Shown: in pieces, positions 38,326 through 51,200 of the stretch
Numbering within the stretch: the first letter of the stretch is position 1
Layout: each line of letters opens with the position of its first letter
Source: Parus major
Lineage: Eukaryota > Chordata > Aves > Passeriformes > Paridae
NCBI RefSeq assembly: GCF_001522545.3
Contig: NC_031770.1
Span: forward strand, 7,529,321-7,593,320
Direction: 5' to 3'
Length of the DNA stretch: 64,000 nt
The notes under the pieces: generated by a model
Database searches by the model: none
The model's input: the letters and a program-made list of their open reading frames with translations, nothing else
Told to the model about the DNA's origin: nothing
Position numbers and translations under genes: made by a program

Positions 38326-41300
38326 AGTTATTCATCTTCTGAAGTATTCTTTGCCTTTTTTGAGCTGACAGCTTTTCAAGAGGCCAGCAATTTAGGCTGA
38401 GCTCTCATAGTAAGGGCAAGGAACTGAAACATCTTTTTCTACAGGATGCATTGAAGAGACTTCTTGTGTTACCTATGAAATACATATAGATTAGGTAATA
38501 CTGCATTTTTATTGGGTTTTAGTGCATTTAGAGTAATTAATTTTCTTTTTTTCTCTGCAGGTTACACTGTGTCTGATGTTTGAATAAAACACAGGTATGA
38601 ATAATAATTCTTTAAAAAAAGGCAGCATTTTAAAAGAATTTTGGGCTAAATACCAAATTCTCAAATCTACAAGGTAAACTCCCTCTTCTAGAGCTTTTGG
38701 GTGCATTTACACAGTCTCATTAAAACAAATGCTGTCTGTGTGTGCAGCTGTAAGATCTTCCATTAGCCAGATTTGATGTTCTGAGGAGGAGCTGCAAAGA
38801 TTAATCTCATTCCATCTCTTTCTTCTCACAAACAGATCTGCTTTTTATTATTTATCCATCACAGTCTTCAAGTTATTTGATAATGCAGCTGCTGATGTTT
38901 GCTCCATGAAACCAATTGTCTTGTGAAGGTAAGTGACATAAGGACATGTGCTGGGGGGTTTTTTGTGATGGCAGTGTTCCTGTGAAAACAGCAGCACACT
39001 GACACTCAGGTTCATAAATGTATGCTAGTCAGAGTTTTATGCTGTACAATCATTTGTAAAGAAAAAATGACAAAACAGACCAGGCAAAGATCTCTTCAAG
39101 CAGTGAGTATCATTCATGTAATGATACCAATTTGAAATAGATGCTACTGAAAAATGCATGGTGTGTAACTAGCTGCCATTTCCAAATGTCATGGAATTCT
39201 TTGTCCTTAGAGAGGGACAGCAAAGCCTAGATCAGATTAGCTTTAAATTCAATATGTTCTGCTCTGGTGATATATCCAGGCTTAGAGTTGAGAGAGAATG
39301 TATTTTGAGTCTGTAATTCAGTTTCCCACTGACAATCTTGCAAGATTGTTAATGATCTGGGTAAATTGTTTAATGTAGTTTTGCATATTTTTCAACCCAT
39401 ATTTTTTAGTAGGTCTTTTTTTTTCTGTATAGATTAATTTACTTCAACAATGTGGGCACTAAATTTCACCTAAAATGTATTGACTTAACATTTTGTCAAG
39501 AAATGAGCCAGATCTAAGAGAAGAGATGTGTATAAAAAGTGCAATTTCTTTCATGGTGTAACACTGATAATCCCTTGCATGACTAACATACTAAACAGAG
39601 ATGTTCCACTTTCTCTTTGCTTTGGCATTCTCAAAAAACCGGTAAGAATTAACAGTGGTGTGTATTTTTAAACAGATATTGATACATATGCCTGCAATAA
39701 CCCAATATCCATCTTTACTGGACTTTCCCAATGATGTATCAAACTCTAAGGCTACTGAAGGCAACCTGACCAAAGTGCTCACCCTAGCTTGTCAGTACTA
39801 GGAGATAATGTTATGTCTGGGCTTGGACTGTGCTGTTTCCTGGATAAAAGATTTTATTAAATAAAGGGGTTTTCTGAGCTCTATTTCCCCTTGAGGGACT
39901 GCAGGAGAGAGTCAAAGTGTTTCTAAATGTGTTTTGTGCTCAGTACAGGTTGCTGTCTGGCTGCGTCGGACATGCCTCAAACGACAGCATGAGGGGCTAC
40001 TCCTCAGCTTCTCTTTGTTCCTTCATTTTATTGAATCATTTCTGCCTATATTGAAGAAGGAATGAAAAATGCTACTTTAAGAAAAATTTTGTTCCTGTGT
40101 AGACCTTGTTTGGAGAAGAACTTAGTAAGTAAAAAACCACTTGGAGATATACCCAGCCTCTCTCCTTGAAAAATGTCTCAATATTGTTTGAAGAGACCCT
40201 TTTTGTTCAGAATAGACTAAATCTGATATTAGGATTGGATAGCTTGTGTAGGAATAGAATCTTTCATCTAAATAGAATGTGCTTTAATGAGATATTTTAT
40301 AGGTTATTGGGTTCTCAGTTTAAACAAAGGAAGAATTCAAATTGTGGATTGGACTTTGACCCCTGCTACTCCTGATTTCCCCTCTCTGTCAGGTCTGCTC
40401 TGGCCAACACAGCAAGAAAAGAAATTTCCTGTGGAGTGGCTTTTATTGTGAAGCATGGCAGAAATTACTTCTCTGACCCAAGGTGTAAAGCAGCCTCCCA
40501 AACAAATACAGTTTGATAATTTGCTTATTTATAGCATGCTGCACTTTCTAGTCTTATTCATGATCAGGGTGCCAATTCACAAACACACAAAGACTTTTTG
40601 TTGAAGTGGGTAGAGCAGGCAAAGAGATAAGTAAGGAAACAGGAAAATAAAATGTCTTTTTTTTCTCCGTGGACCAGAACAGGAGTAAAATCCCACTGTC
40701 CTGATTCTTGTGTTTTGCCTTAAAACCTGCTCTGCTCAAATTGGCTCCCTTGGCAAACCTCAGATGTCATAAATTTTAGGTATGATGAACTTTCTGCTTA
40801 TCTCCTCCTTCCTTTCTTGGGCTGGCCAAGGCACACAGGCTGTAGGTTAATTGCTTTATCTCCCACAGTGAGAAAGAGACAAGAGTCCCAAGTGGAAGCA
40901 GTTTGAGCATCTCCTAGATATGTCTTTCTGCACAACATCAGTGTCACAGACTTTAGGGCTTTTTTTGCTCAGTCTCTAATTCTCTTTAATCATATGAGGC
41001 AGTGTGAGCCAGCATTCAGCTTTTTGATTTTTTGTTAGCCTTTCCCGCTTGACTTGGATATTTTGATGTTGTTCAGAGACATCAAATGTTTTGATGACTC
41101 AGAGTAAGACACGCAATTAAGTGTAACAAACCCATTCCTGTGATAGAGGACCTTTTAGTCTGCCCAGCCAGGAGCTATAACTCAAGTAGCACAACAAATT
41201 AATATCTCATTGATGGCTTCTCTGGTCTGGGGGCATATTAACTAAAAGTTGTTGTGCACAACAGGAAAACAAGTGCATTTTCATCAAACAGCAGAGATCA

Positions 41301-43195
41301 TGCAGAGCTGATGATGGAGGCCAGTAATTGAAATGTAAATACTGAAGAACAGTCATCCATTCCTGGGAGGAATGTATGTGGAGAGGGAAACTCAAGAAAC
41401 TTTAACCTAAGGACATTTTAGATGGGATTGGAAAAAGACAGTAGAATGCTGCAGGAAGGATGTGGAAATGGCACTGCTCAGCACCCTCCCTGTGACAGGA
41501 ACAGGGCACAAGAAAAATATTGGTGTTATATCTTTTCCAAGTAAAGGGAGATATACACCTGTATTTGACAAGATTTGATAAATACACAACTGTATATGAC
41601 AAGTGTTGACATGTGTGAATTCTCCCTCTTGGGATGGCTCAGTAACTGCAGTGCTGTGGGGTTTAAAGAGGATGTTCAGATGCTTTCTAGATATTCAAGA
41701 CAGAGTAGCTCTTTCAATCTCTCCTATTTCAGGAGAAAAATCCTTCTGGAAGAAGTTCTGGAAGAGATTTGTGCCAAGTTCAAGGTTAAAAATATTTGGA
41801 TGGTTTCTGCTGTGGAGAATTGGTGTCAGTACTGATAACTGATTATTAGAGAGTGAAGACTCAAGGAGCAGCACTTTTTGATATCCTTCTGGCTGTTTCC
41901 TGCAGTTCCTCAGTATGCTGTCCAGTTTTCCTTTCTTTTTCATAGCATGCTGTGGTGAGGTGGAACATTTCCCCCTCCTAACCCCAAACTTCCTTTATAT
42001 TTCAATATTGTGAGGAATTTTTTTTAAATTTAAATATTTCTGGCCAGCTGTAATCATAACTACAGTTCAAGTTCTCCCTTATTAGGCTCTCTGTTTTCAT
42101 GACTTGGGAATTTTGGATTTTTAATCCTAAGTAAATGCTTCTGTCAAGCAAGTAAAGACATGTAACTGATCACAGGTGCCAGGCAACTGGTTTGTGAGTG
42201 GGCAAGGCAAAAGCAAGGATGATTTGTAACATACTGTAAATCACTGAGGGCTGACAATTTTGATACTTTTTGGCCCTTGAAAAAGTGTTGCCTTCCATCT
42301 CTTAATACTGTCTGACACAAAATATAAGAAATCAGGAGTGCCAGCATGTTCACATTCTACCCCACTAGATTAAGTTTATAGAGCGATTATGGTCTGCCTG
42401 GTTTGCTATATTAGCTTGTTTTCAAAGTCCAATCTATTATTTCAAAATGTGGTCTAACTAACACTACAACCCTTCTACAATAAACAAAAAACATGGATGT
42501 GCTTTTTTTTGTTGTTGTTCATCCTCTTCCAGAAGCTTTTGGTTTTCTTTGGGCACAAATAGTCTCAATTCTGCTTTGATAATTATGTCAAGTTATGCTT
42601 TATTTAATGTTAATAACATTTATTGAGTTTTCTCTGAGATGGCTGTGTATCCCTGCTTAAAAATAGATCTCTATAAAAGAACTAAAATGATTTTCTGGCT
42701 GGTTGATTGGATCATTGCAATTTTGTTAGACCCATTGTGTACAGTGTGGTAAGTCTCATGTTTGCTGGATGCTCTTTAAAATGCATCAGCCATGAGCATA
42801 GCTGACAACATTTCTTATTGCCAGGATAGTTTCAGAGAGCTATGGGTGATAGTTGAGTTACTTAGCTGATTTCCTGTATCATCATCCCTTAGCCCAGCCT
42901 TAGCACTGAATGAGAATGGTATTAATATTTCATAAGATAAGCCTCTGATAACATTTTGAATATAGATTGAGTAGCAGAGACATGAGAGAAGCAGTCAGGG
43001 TCAGATCTTCAGACATCATAAATTCGCCCCAGTGAGCAATGGAGTGCACTGCATTTTGAAATTGTTCCTTTGAATACTTCCCTCTGGAGAAAACTTCCTT
43101 AGTTTTCTCAAACTGTAGACTATAGATAAAATTTTAAAACCCCTCTAGAACAAAGTGTTCCCCCCATTTACTTTTAGGCCAGAAGCCTGGGAAGT

Positions 43196-43322
43196 TGTGC
43201 TGGGTTCGACTGGGGCAGAGTTAACTTTCTTCACAGTGGCTGGTGTAGGGCTGTGGCTTGGATTTTTGTTGAACATGGGGCTGAATACAGAATATACATA
43301 TTATTAGAATTAATAACAATTC

Positions 43323-43382
<60 letters not shown>

Positions 43383-43777
43383 ATATTATTAGAATACTAA
43401 ATACAGAAATAGTTTAGTTATTGCTGAACAGGGCTTACACAGAGCCAAAAGGGATTTTCCATGCTGTATGGCATCATGCTCAGTATATACAGGGGAGGAA
43501 AGAAGGAGGAAAGGTGTGATGTTTTGAGTGAGGATTGCCTACCCAAAGAACTGTTACGTGTGATGGAGATGGCTGAACACCTGCCTGTCCATGGGAAACA
43601 CTGAATTAATTCCTTGTTTTGCTTTGCTTGCATATGCAGCTTTTTCTTTCCCTATTAAACTGCCTTTATCTCAACCCATGAGTTTTCCAGCTTTTACCTT
43701 TCCCTTCTCTCCCTTACCTTGCTGGTGGTGCAGGGAGCTGCCTGGGGTTCAGCTGCTGACTGGGGTAAACCATGACA
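43196..43777 (+). mobile_element. Solo LTR, avian ERVL-type, with an internal TTA microsatellite
   Basis: The element begins TGTGCTGGGTTCGACTGGGG, followed by GCAGAGTTAACTTTCTTCAC, and ends GGGGTAAACCATGACA. These are the characteristic ends of a widespread avian ERVL-like LTR. A TATA box (TATATA, 43484-43489) follows ATCATGCTCAG. An ATTAAA polyadenylation signal (43654-43659) precedes CTGCCTTTATCTCAACCCAT. Flanking pentamers GAAGT (43191-43195) and GAAAT (43778-43782) look like a target-site duplication with one mutation. No internal retroviral genes adjoin it, so this is a solo LTR formed by LTR-LTR recombination. Short open frames inside (43418-43633 minus, 43591-43830 plus) are not genes. 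Confidence 0.82.
43323..43380 (+). repeat. (TTA)n microsatellite inside the 43.2-kb LTR
   Basis: An almost perfect trinucleotide array of about 19 units lies in the 5' part of the LTR. It is bracketed by a 16-bp direct repeat, TACATATTATTAGAAT, at 43295-43310 and 43380-43395, so the insertion disrupts the LTR consensus at this point. Confidence 0.95.
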
Positions 43778-46484
43778 GAAATCAAGCTTGCTGCTGCTAT
43801 TCCAAGGTGCAAAACTTCTGTTTGGGGTAGAAGACAGGTGTGACTGTGCCTCACCTATGTGATTCCCTTTGAATCAGCCCACTAAGGCTCCAGATCTCTG
43901 TCCCAGCCCTTCCTCTTTTCTCTTGCTCTTCAATTTCTGTGACAAAATTAGCCCAGCCTAAGGCCTCTGTCACCTTTCACCACAGGATGAGAGGAATTTA
44001 GCTCCAAAGCTAGCTGCTTCCAGGAGGAGCAGCTTTGGAGACCCTGCAGAAGTGCCCAGCTGAGACAGGTGTCCACACCCACGATTATCCCGAAGCACCA
44101 TGGACAGCTCCCCCACTTTCCTGGCTCCATTGCTTTCCTTTCATAACAGATAAACTTGCAATTATCCCTGTATCCACAACATGAACTCAAAAGATAGTAT
44201 GAGTGAGAGACAGCTGCTTCAAATATCTTTAACTAGGCAGTTGTGAAATTTTCATTGGTTGTGGACAGAGCAGAAGGATATCAAAGGTTTTTAGCCTTCG
44301 GGACATCAATTGTGACAGGAGTAGCACTGTGCTTCACCTGAGAAAGCAGAAAGTGTTTTCTTAGAACAAAAACAGAGCAAAAAAGAACAAAACCTGCTCT
44401 GCTTGTTGCCTGAACAGAAACAGCTCTACCCTATCAGAGCACCATTGATATAGACTTAAATTAATAATTTAATTAAATTAAACTTTATAAAGAAAAATAT
44501 AGTTCTTGTAAATGTTTATCCATTTTATTCAGTGTTAAGAACCTCTGGTGCTTTGTAACTAATAATAATTTAAATCTTATGGTGCAGGATAAAAAGGTAA
44601 CCAATTTCCAAGCAGACCTGAGCAGTGAATGAGGCACCTATTTTCCTGCTTTTAATTTATGGGTTGAGGAACTAGAAGGGAGTCAGAAAATGTTTTCAGA
44701 AAATATTTTCCCTTCAATTTTTATTCTTTGTTATTAAAATATACCCAGGTAGCAAACGTTTCCACAACTGCCAAGAAAGCAAAATTAGGATTTTCAGAAC
44801 TGATTAGATGGACAAGACATGTTGAAAGGCATCTGGAAAATTCCACTGGGAACAAAGTATTTGATGAACTCTTTCTGAAAATCAAAAGGAGCAAACCTTT
44901 TATTTCTGTTTGTGCAAAAGAAAATTTCTCTTAATAATGTATTCAGTCCTCAGGCTGCATTGACACAGATCTGGACAGGGTTTTTCCTTATATATTGTGA
45001 TTTTTAATCTATTTTTTTTTCCAAAGGAAGACTCATGGGCTAAAAAAGAGATACACATTACTTGAGACTGTGTCCAGCAAGGGACTTGGGTGTGAGAAGC
45101 TTGTCTGGCAGCCTTCTGACATGTTCAGATGGACCAGTCCTTTAAAGGGTGTGGGGAGAACTTGGTGCTTGAGAAGGAACTTTAATCCAAACCAGATAAT
45201 AAGATTTAAGATGAGCATGAATTATGAATCTATTCCAGGTTTAAAAGAAAAGATAAAAAGCTCTCTTATGGTACCCTTTTTCAGTGGCTATTTGTATTCA
45301 AAACTGGGCTGAATGCTCTTTTCCTGCTACCTCACTTCGTTATGCACATTTTGCTTTTATTGACAAACCTGCAGGTTTAGGATGAAAACCATTTGCTGCT
45401 GATTAAGGATGGTGTGCCTGGCAATTTCTTGCTAATCTCTCTTATTATGCCCTTCATAAAAATGGTAGTCATGGTATAAATCCTAGTTCAAATCAATACC
45501 TGGAAGTGCTAATCTCTGAAGGGGAAAATGTCAAACACCTCCTACTGTGTGTCAAGTCTCAAATTCTATGGCATAAACATGAAAGGCTACTGAAATGATT
45601 CAGCTTTTTTTCCCCCTTTACACAAAGTATTGCACTTTCTTTTCTAGCATTTCACATGCCATTAGCCTTTCTTATATAAACAGTACCTTAATGATGGTGG
45701 GTGCGTGACACCTCTGACAGTGACACGTGGTCACTGTTCACCCTGTGCTGGAGCAACTAATGATCCCAGCTCTCCCCCAGGTATTATCTTGGACTGTGCC
45801 TTGAGTTCTGGAGTCAGCTTCCTTCCTTATTCATGGCATCTCTTCTGAGAAGGGTTTCTGAAAGACCTAAGTGTTATTTGCGTGTGTAAGTGCAGTGTAG
45901 CATGTGAATGATCGGTGCAAGGAATCCTGCAGACAAAATGAGTGGAAAATTTAATCAGTTTTGGGACCTTAAACCCAGATTTGAATACTTACCATCAGCA
46001 TCCCATCCCATCCCCACGATGTTTTTCTTGCTATTAACATTGGGGTACACAGTGTTTTTAAAACCCTGCTCTTCACTCTGCAGTGCCAGAAGGGAAAAGG
46101 AAGGTAAGTGAGCTGTAAGGCTGAAAGATCACTTAGAAATGAGGACATAGTGTGTTTCAAGGTAAAAAGACTTTTCCTGCCCAATGTTTCTGCTCCATCT
46201 CTGCAGAAGTATGTGCTCTGGTTTCTAAATTAAAGTTGTTCTCATAAAAATATTTCAAACTTAGAGAGTATTTTTGCTGCCACTGAGATCCTTGGTCCTC
46301 TGCAAAGACCAGCTGCTTGAGTACCATAGTGCACTAGGGAACCTAATTCTATAACGTACTTCTTGTAGATTTTTCATGATTGAGATTAACAAACTGAGAA
46401 GGGCAGAAATTATCTTCATAAGTTTTAAAACTTTTAGAAATTCTATTTCTATAAATATTTTTTTAAATTTTTATAAGCTACATA

Positions 46485-46506
46485 TATGTACCTTATAAGG
46501 TACATA
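46485..46506. promoter_or_regulatory. 22-bp perfect palindrome centred on a CArG box (CCTTATAAGG)
   Basis: Positions 46485-46506 are an exact inverted repeat with no spacer. The central ten bases CCTTATAAGG (46491-46500) match the SRF consensus CC(A/T)6GG. The flanks are TATGTA and TACATA. It lies about 16 kb upstream of the PCSK2 ATG in AT-rich sequence. Confidence 0.45.
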
Positions 46507-48079
46507 AATTAATTTTGTTATTGTGTTAGTTCTGTTGCAACTATAGCAAGCCAAATTTCTAAAATCTTCAGTTTCCTTTCATTATGTCCATGGATAAAGA
46601 CATCACTGATTCTATCTCAGTCCCTGGAAGATCCAAGGAGCACTGTGCCATCAGCACCTGCAGATGAGTCTCAATGCTGTTTAGCCCTTCAAATACAAGC
46701 AGCAGAGCACCTATCAGGAAGAGGTAGTTGGGGTTTAGGGGTCCCTGTAATCCTGAGTAACAAATTAACAAAGTATTAACAGCTTTTAGTGACTAAAGCT
46801 GCACTAGATTAAAGGTTTACTAGGAAGAGACACCTGAGTTTGGGTGATCCCCAGTGATGGAATTGCATGAGAGAGGGATGACTGCTAGAAGAGAGTCACA
46901 GTGTGTGCAAATGGATGGTTGCAGATACCCCAGGAATGACTGGACCCTTAAGAAGTTTTTTGAGGTAGGGACAGCTTCTTTTGTAAAAGAATCTCTGTTC
47001 TCCTGAAGATTTTTGTGTGTTTACAAAAAAAAAAACAAAGAAAAAACAAACCCAACCTTTTTTCAACTACTATCTTTAAGGAAGAGACCTTGAATTATAC
47101 ATACACTGATTTTCTCCTGTGAAAATACAGTCAGAAAGAATATGTCTAACAGTGATCATCTTTTTACAGCTCTGCAGCTGGGAGGACTAGCGCTATTCTA
47201 TCACTTCACAAAAGAGGGTATAGTTTCTCTCTGGTTTTTGGCAACTTTTGGAAGCCAGAAGCAAATAAGTGTTGAAAGCTTATGAATAGTAAATTTGCAG
47301 ATTTATACCTAAGACAGCTACTTCCAGATTCTGTTCACATAAGCAGTCCTGCTGTAGAAGCATCAGGACTGTGTGCAAGCACACTCTGGGGCACAGTCTG
47401 TGTGTCTGAGATGACTACTACCAAATAAAACCAGTGCAGAATTGCAATCTGTTCTGCCTCCATTGCATCAGTGACATTTCTGTTGACTTCAGCAGAAGTT
47501 GTGTTGTCTGATGGAGCTGAAGCAGCACCTTTCCTTTTCCAGGAATGAATTAATTTAGTTTTATTTTAAGGGATGGAGGCATTTCACACCTCAGTATTTT
47601 CATATTCCAGCGAAAACTAAATGTAATTCAAGTGATCTCTCAGGAATTTGTGTAGTGAATCTAGTAGGTGGATGGAACCTTACTGTGCCTCCAGGGAACT
47701 GTATGATAAATTAATAACTGTTCACTGGTTACATTTGCTTGCAGGGTCTTAAGGACATACTGTGCTGAAAAGATGCTGTATTCCAGTCCTTACAGATGTG
47801 CAGAGACTTCATTAGCTGATTATTTAGAGCTGGTGTTAGTTACTTTGCAATATACTATGTCAAATATTAGAATCAGTAGGTATGGAGATGAACACTGGGC
47901 AGCTGTGCCAGAAATGGAAACTGTTGCAGGGAAGCTGCCTGGAAGCAGGCAAACAGGAGGCTTCTTTTTTGCTATGACAGAAATATGCATCTTGTTCACA
48001 CTTTTGCTCTGTTTTTAAATCTCCCATAGCAGTTTCTCACAGTGGCTTTCTCACATGGGCTTTGCACATATTTTGGCCC

Positions 48080-48260
48080 CATCTCTTCCCTATGTGTCTC
48101 TTTCCAAACACTTTTCTTTTCTAAATTTTCATTGGTCTATCAATCTTTCACTTTTTTGCCTCCTTCATTCTCTTCTGCATTCCCATTGCCTTCTCTCCTC
48201 ACTTTTTCTTTCCCTCAGTCTCATACATTCTTTCTTCAGGCATCTTTGCCACCTTTTCTT
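48080..48260 (+). repeat. Polypyrimidine-rich stretch
   Basis: About 180 bases are strongly C/T-biased on the plus strand (repeated CTTTTCTTTTC, TCTCTTCT and TTTCCCTC types), with no regular unit. The open frames here (48042-48266 and 48055-48408) are Ser/Phe/Leu-rich because of this bias and are not genes. Confidence 0.7.
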
Positions 48261-51200
48261 AATTAACTCCATCTCCACATTTTCCTGGGCAGCATGCAGG
48301 GGTCAGCTGGTAGGGTGTAATTACCCTTTCCACATCCAAATGGGAGCAGAGCTGAAGCTTCTTGAGCCCTTAAAACCATGGCATCTTCCAGATACCCCTG
48401 GGCTCTGAGAAAGGACAAGACCACAACATGGATCCTGAATGATCACAGGCAGTTCAGAAGGGGAGCTGCAGTTAAGTTCCTTCTTTAGGGAGGCTCTGAG
48501 ACCACCATCCTTTCCCAAAGAGACCCTCAAGTTACAGCTAGAACCTGAGTTGTCATGTTTGGACCAAGGTCTCCTGTCCTGTTTTGTAGAGAAGGTCAGG
48601 TCAAGATATTCTTGCCATATATTTTTGGATTTTTGCCCTCAGTTGTCCTTGGATTAATGTAGTCAGAACTGGTAAAGTTAAGTACAAAAAGTGCAGGTGT
48701 TATCCTGCCAGAAGGGTATGTTTTTATAACAATAATGTGCCTGGTCTTAAATGCCCCCTCTTTGTCAGTGCTTTCCCTTAGGTGTGTCTTTTTTCTTAGG
48801 TGTGTTTTTCAGAGCAGCCATATCCCTTCTCTTCTGTTTTGGTTGAATGAAAACACCCAGCTGGACTTGTTTGGGCTGACTTTTGGTTCACATGACTGTC
48901 TTAATTGTTTGGTTTTTTTAATACCTTCAGCAATCTCAATCTTTTTTGAATCTGAGTGACCAGAATTATCTATGTCATTCCAAATATTCCCAGCACAGCT
49001 AATTAAATTCTTGACTACAAAGAAAGCCTGCTTTGGTCAGAAACGTTAGGCAACTAACAATTATCAATGACTATCAACAGAAAAATAACTAACAAGTACT
49101 TCACTTTCAGATGCTGTTTAACCTTGCAACAAACACTGATTTCAAGATATAATTTCCTTTAGACATGTGTGAGTAGTTTGCATGATTTTTGTGCCTTCTT
49201 TCCAGAAGTCAGTCTCCCTCCTAGCATTTGCTTGACTTCACTTTGTACATTCAATAAATGAAATTTTGATCTGACATCTTAGCCAAATCCTTGGAGGACA
49301 AGAAAGCTGCAATAAGCCCACGTGCCTGTAGCCACAGAGATATCCCCCTCCTGCTGTTGTGAGCACCAGCTCACAGCCCACTCCTGCTTTGATTTCTGGT
49401 GACCTTTCCTTTCAGTGCTCAGCCCTGTTCAGACTCTCATGAGGGATGCTACAGAAATGAACAGAATCACTTCCTGAGAAGAGAAATGCCAGACCTTAAA
49501 CAGGCAGCTGAAGAAGCCAAGGATAAATAAGAATACCCTGTTCTTGAGAAGGAAAGGATGGTTTCTCTGCCAAAAAATTAGAATCCTTGTAGACTCCAGT
49601 CAGTTGGTTCTGGAGAGAACCAGTGTGGTGCTTTGTGTTTCCTCATAAAATCTAATGCAAATGTTTCAATACTGGGTGCCTGATTAAATTAGATATCCCC
49701 AATTTATATATATGTTCCCATTATGTAGGTGAATGTCACACTGGATTTGAGGGAGTTCAGTCTCTGAATTCATGTGTTTAGCCACTTCCCTTTGATGGTA
49801 TGCAATCCCCACAGAGGGTTTCTTTTTAAAATCTTTTTTAAATCCTTTTGTCAGGGCCATCATTTATCATGGATATGTGAGTTCTCTTATTAAGATGACT
49901 AATATGATACTAACAATCACTGTTCAGTTTTAAGATCATTAACAGACTGCTTAATTGTCCCCCAATGGTGTAATGGGTACACTTAATCCATGTCTATACA
50001 TCAGTGCCAAGCAGTGATAGTCACCTCTTAACCACGATAGTTCAATGTGGGATTTTCAAAGTACAAACAAATGGATGGTACTGGTCCATCTGCACTGGGC
50101 TGCACCAGGAAGAAATGGTACTTGCCAGGTAAACAGGATTGGAAATGAGATCTTAATTGGTGGCTGTCATTTATGTGATTGGATGGAAGTGAAAAACAAA
50201 CAAACAAAAAAAATCCCCAAACAAACAGAACCCTTTACCCTTCATGAAGGAGGGGCTGTTTCCCAGCTGTACCTATCAAGGAATTTGTTTCAGTAAAGAA
50301 GGGAGAGGAGCAGGATTGTTTTATCAGGACATCAGTGGTGTCTCTCAGGCAGGGAGCACACTGGTATGTGCCATGCACCTTGAGCAGAGCACAGCACAGC
50401 TCTTCCTGCTCCTTCCAAAGTGTTCAGAAACTAATTTGCATGCATTTTTATGGAAGCCAGAATAAGGGAAGTTCACTGATTTTTATCTAAACTGATTCAG
50501 TTAAAGAGCTGAAACATTTACTCCTTTTATTTTCATCCCAGTATGTATTCAAGGCCTTTGTAGAATAAAGACAATAATTACCATTAGCGCTAAGCTGTTT
50601 TTATCCCTGGAGCTCAAGTGCTTTGGAAGGATGAGTGTTATCAGTCTGATTGAATGGTTCCACCTGCCCAGTTACAAAGACTCCAGGCAATTGTTGGAGA
50701 ACCTGGTGACTGGAGCTCAGGCTGTATGGGATCATGCAGTGGGGAAAGACTCCTTGACACCCTTCTGTGAGACTGGGTCTTGCTCAGAGCTGGAGCTGCT
50801 TGTGTGCATGAGAGGGCACATAAAGGAGATAAAGGTTGTTTTATATTAATTCTTCCACTTTTGGACATTAACTCCATGGAGTACTGAAAGTGATTATAGC
50901 TACTTTTTGTTTGACTGTCTTGTTTTCCTCTACTGAACAGCACTCTGTCTTTGCCCTGAAATGATTTGAAAGAAGCTGGAATGTATTTCTGCTAAAACTC
51001 AGTGATGTTCAGTGTTACAAATCACGTCATTCCCAGGATAAAATCTGTTGAACAGAAGCATCACTGGTCATAGAGCTGTTCTGACTTCTTGGTGTTGCTC
51101 AGGAAAATGGGAAGGGTCATGGCTGCTGGTTTAATTCTGTTGATTTGTTGAAACAGAGGCAAACATAAATCACCCTGTCAAATCAGTAAAGCAGACAGTG

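Larger units (their letters stand above)
33967..43190. other. Gene-free intergenic sequence
   Basis: No gene or transposon was recognised. It contains the paired CAGGTAAC palindrome (34488-34508) and a short inverted repeat (38308-38325). The longest frames are below 100 codons. Confidence 0.65.

Noticed and set aside
44728..44934. 68-codon frame with protein-like composition
   Set aside because: No recognisable family and no supporting signals. Too short to separate from chance.
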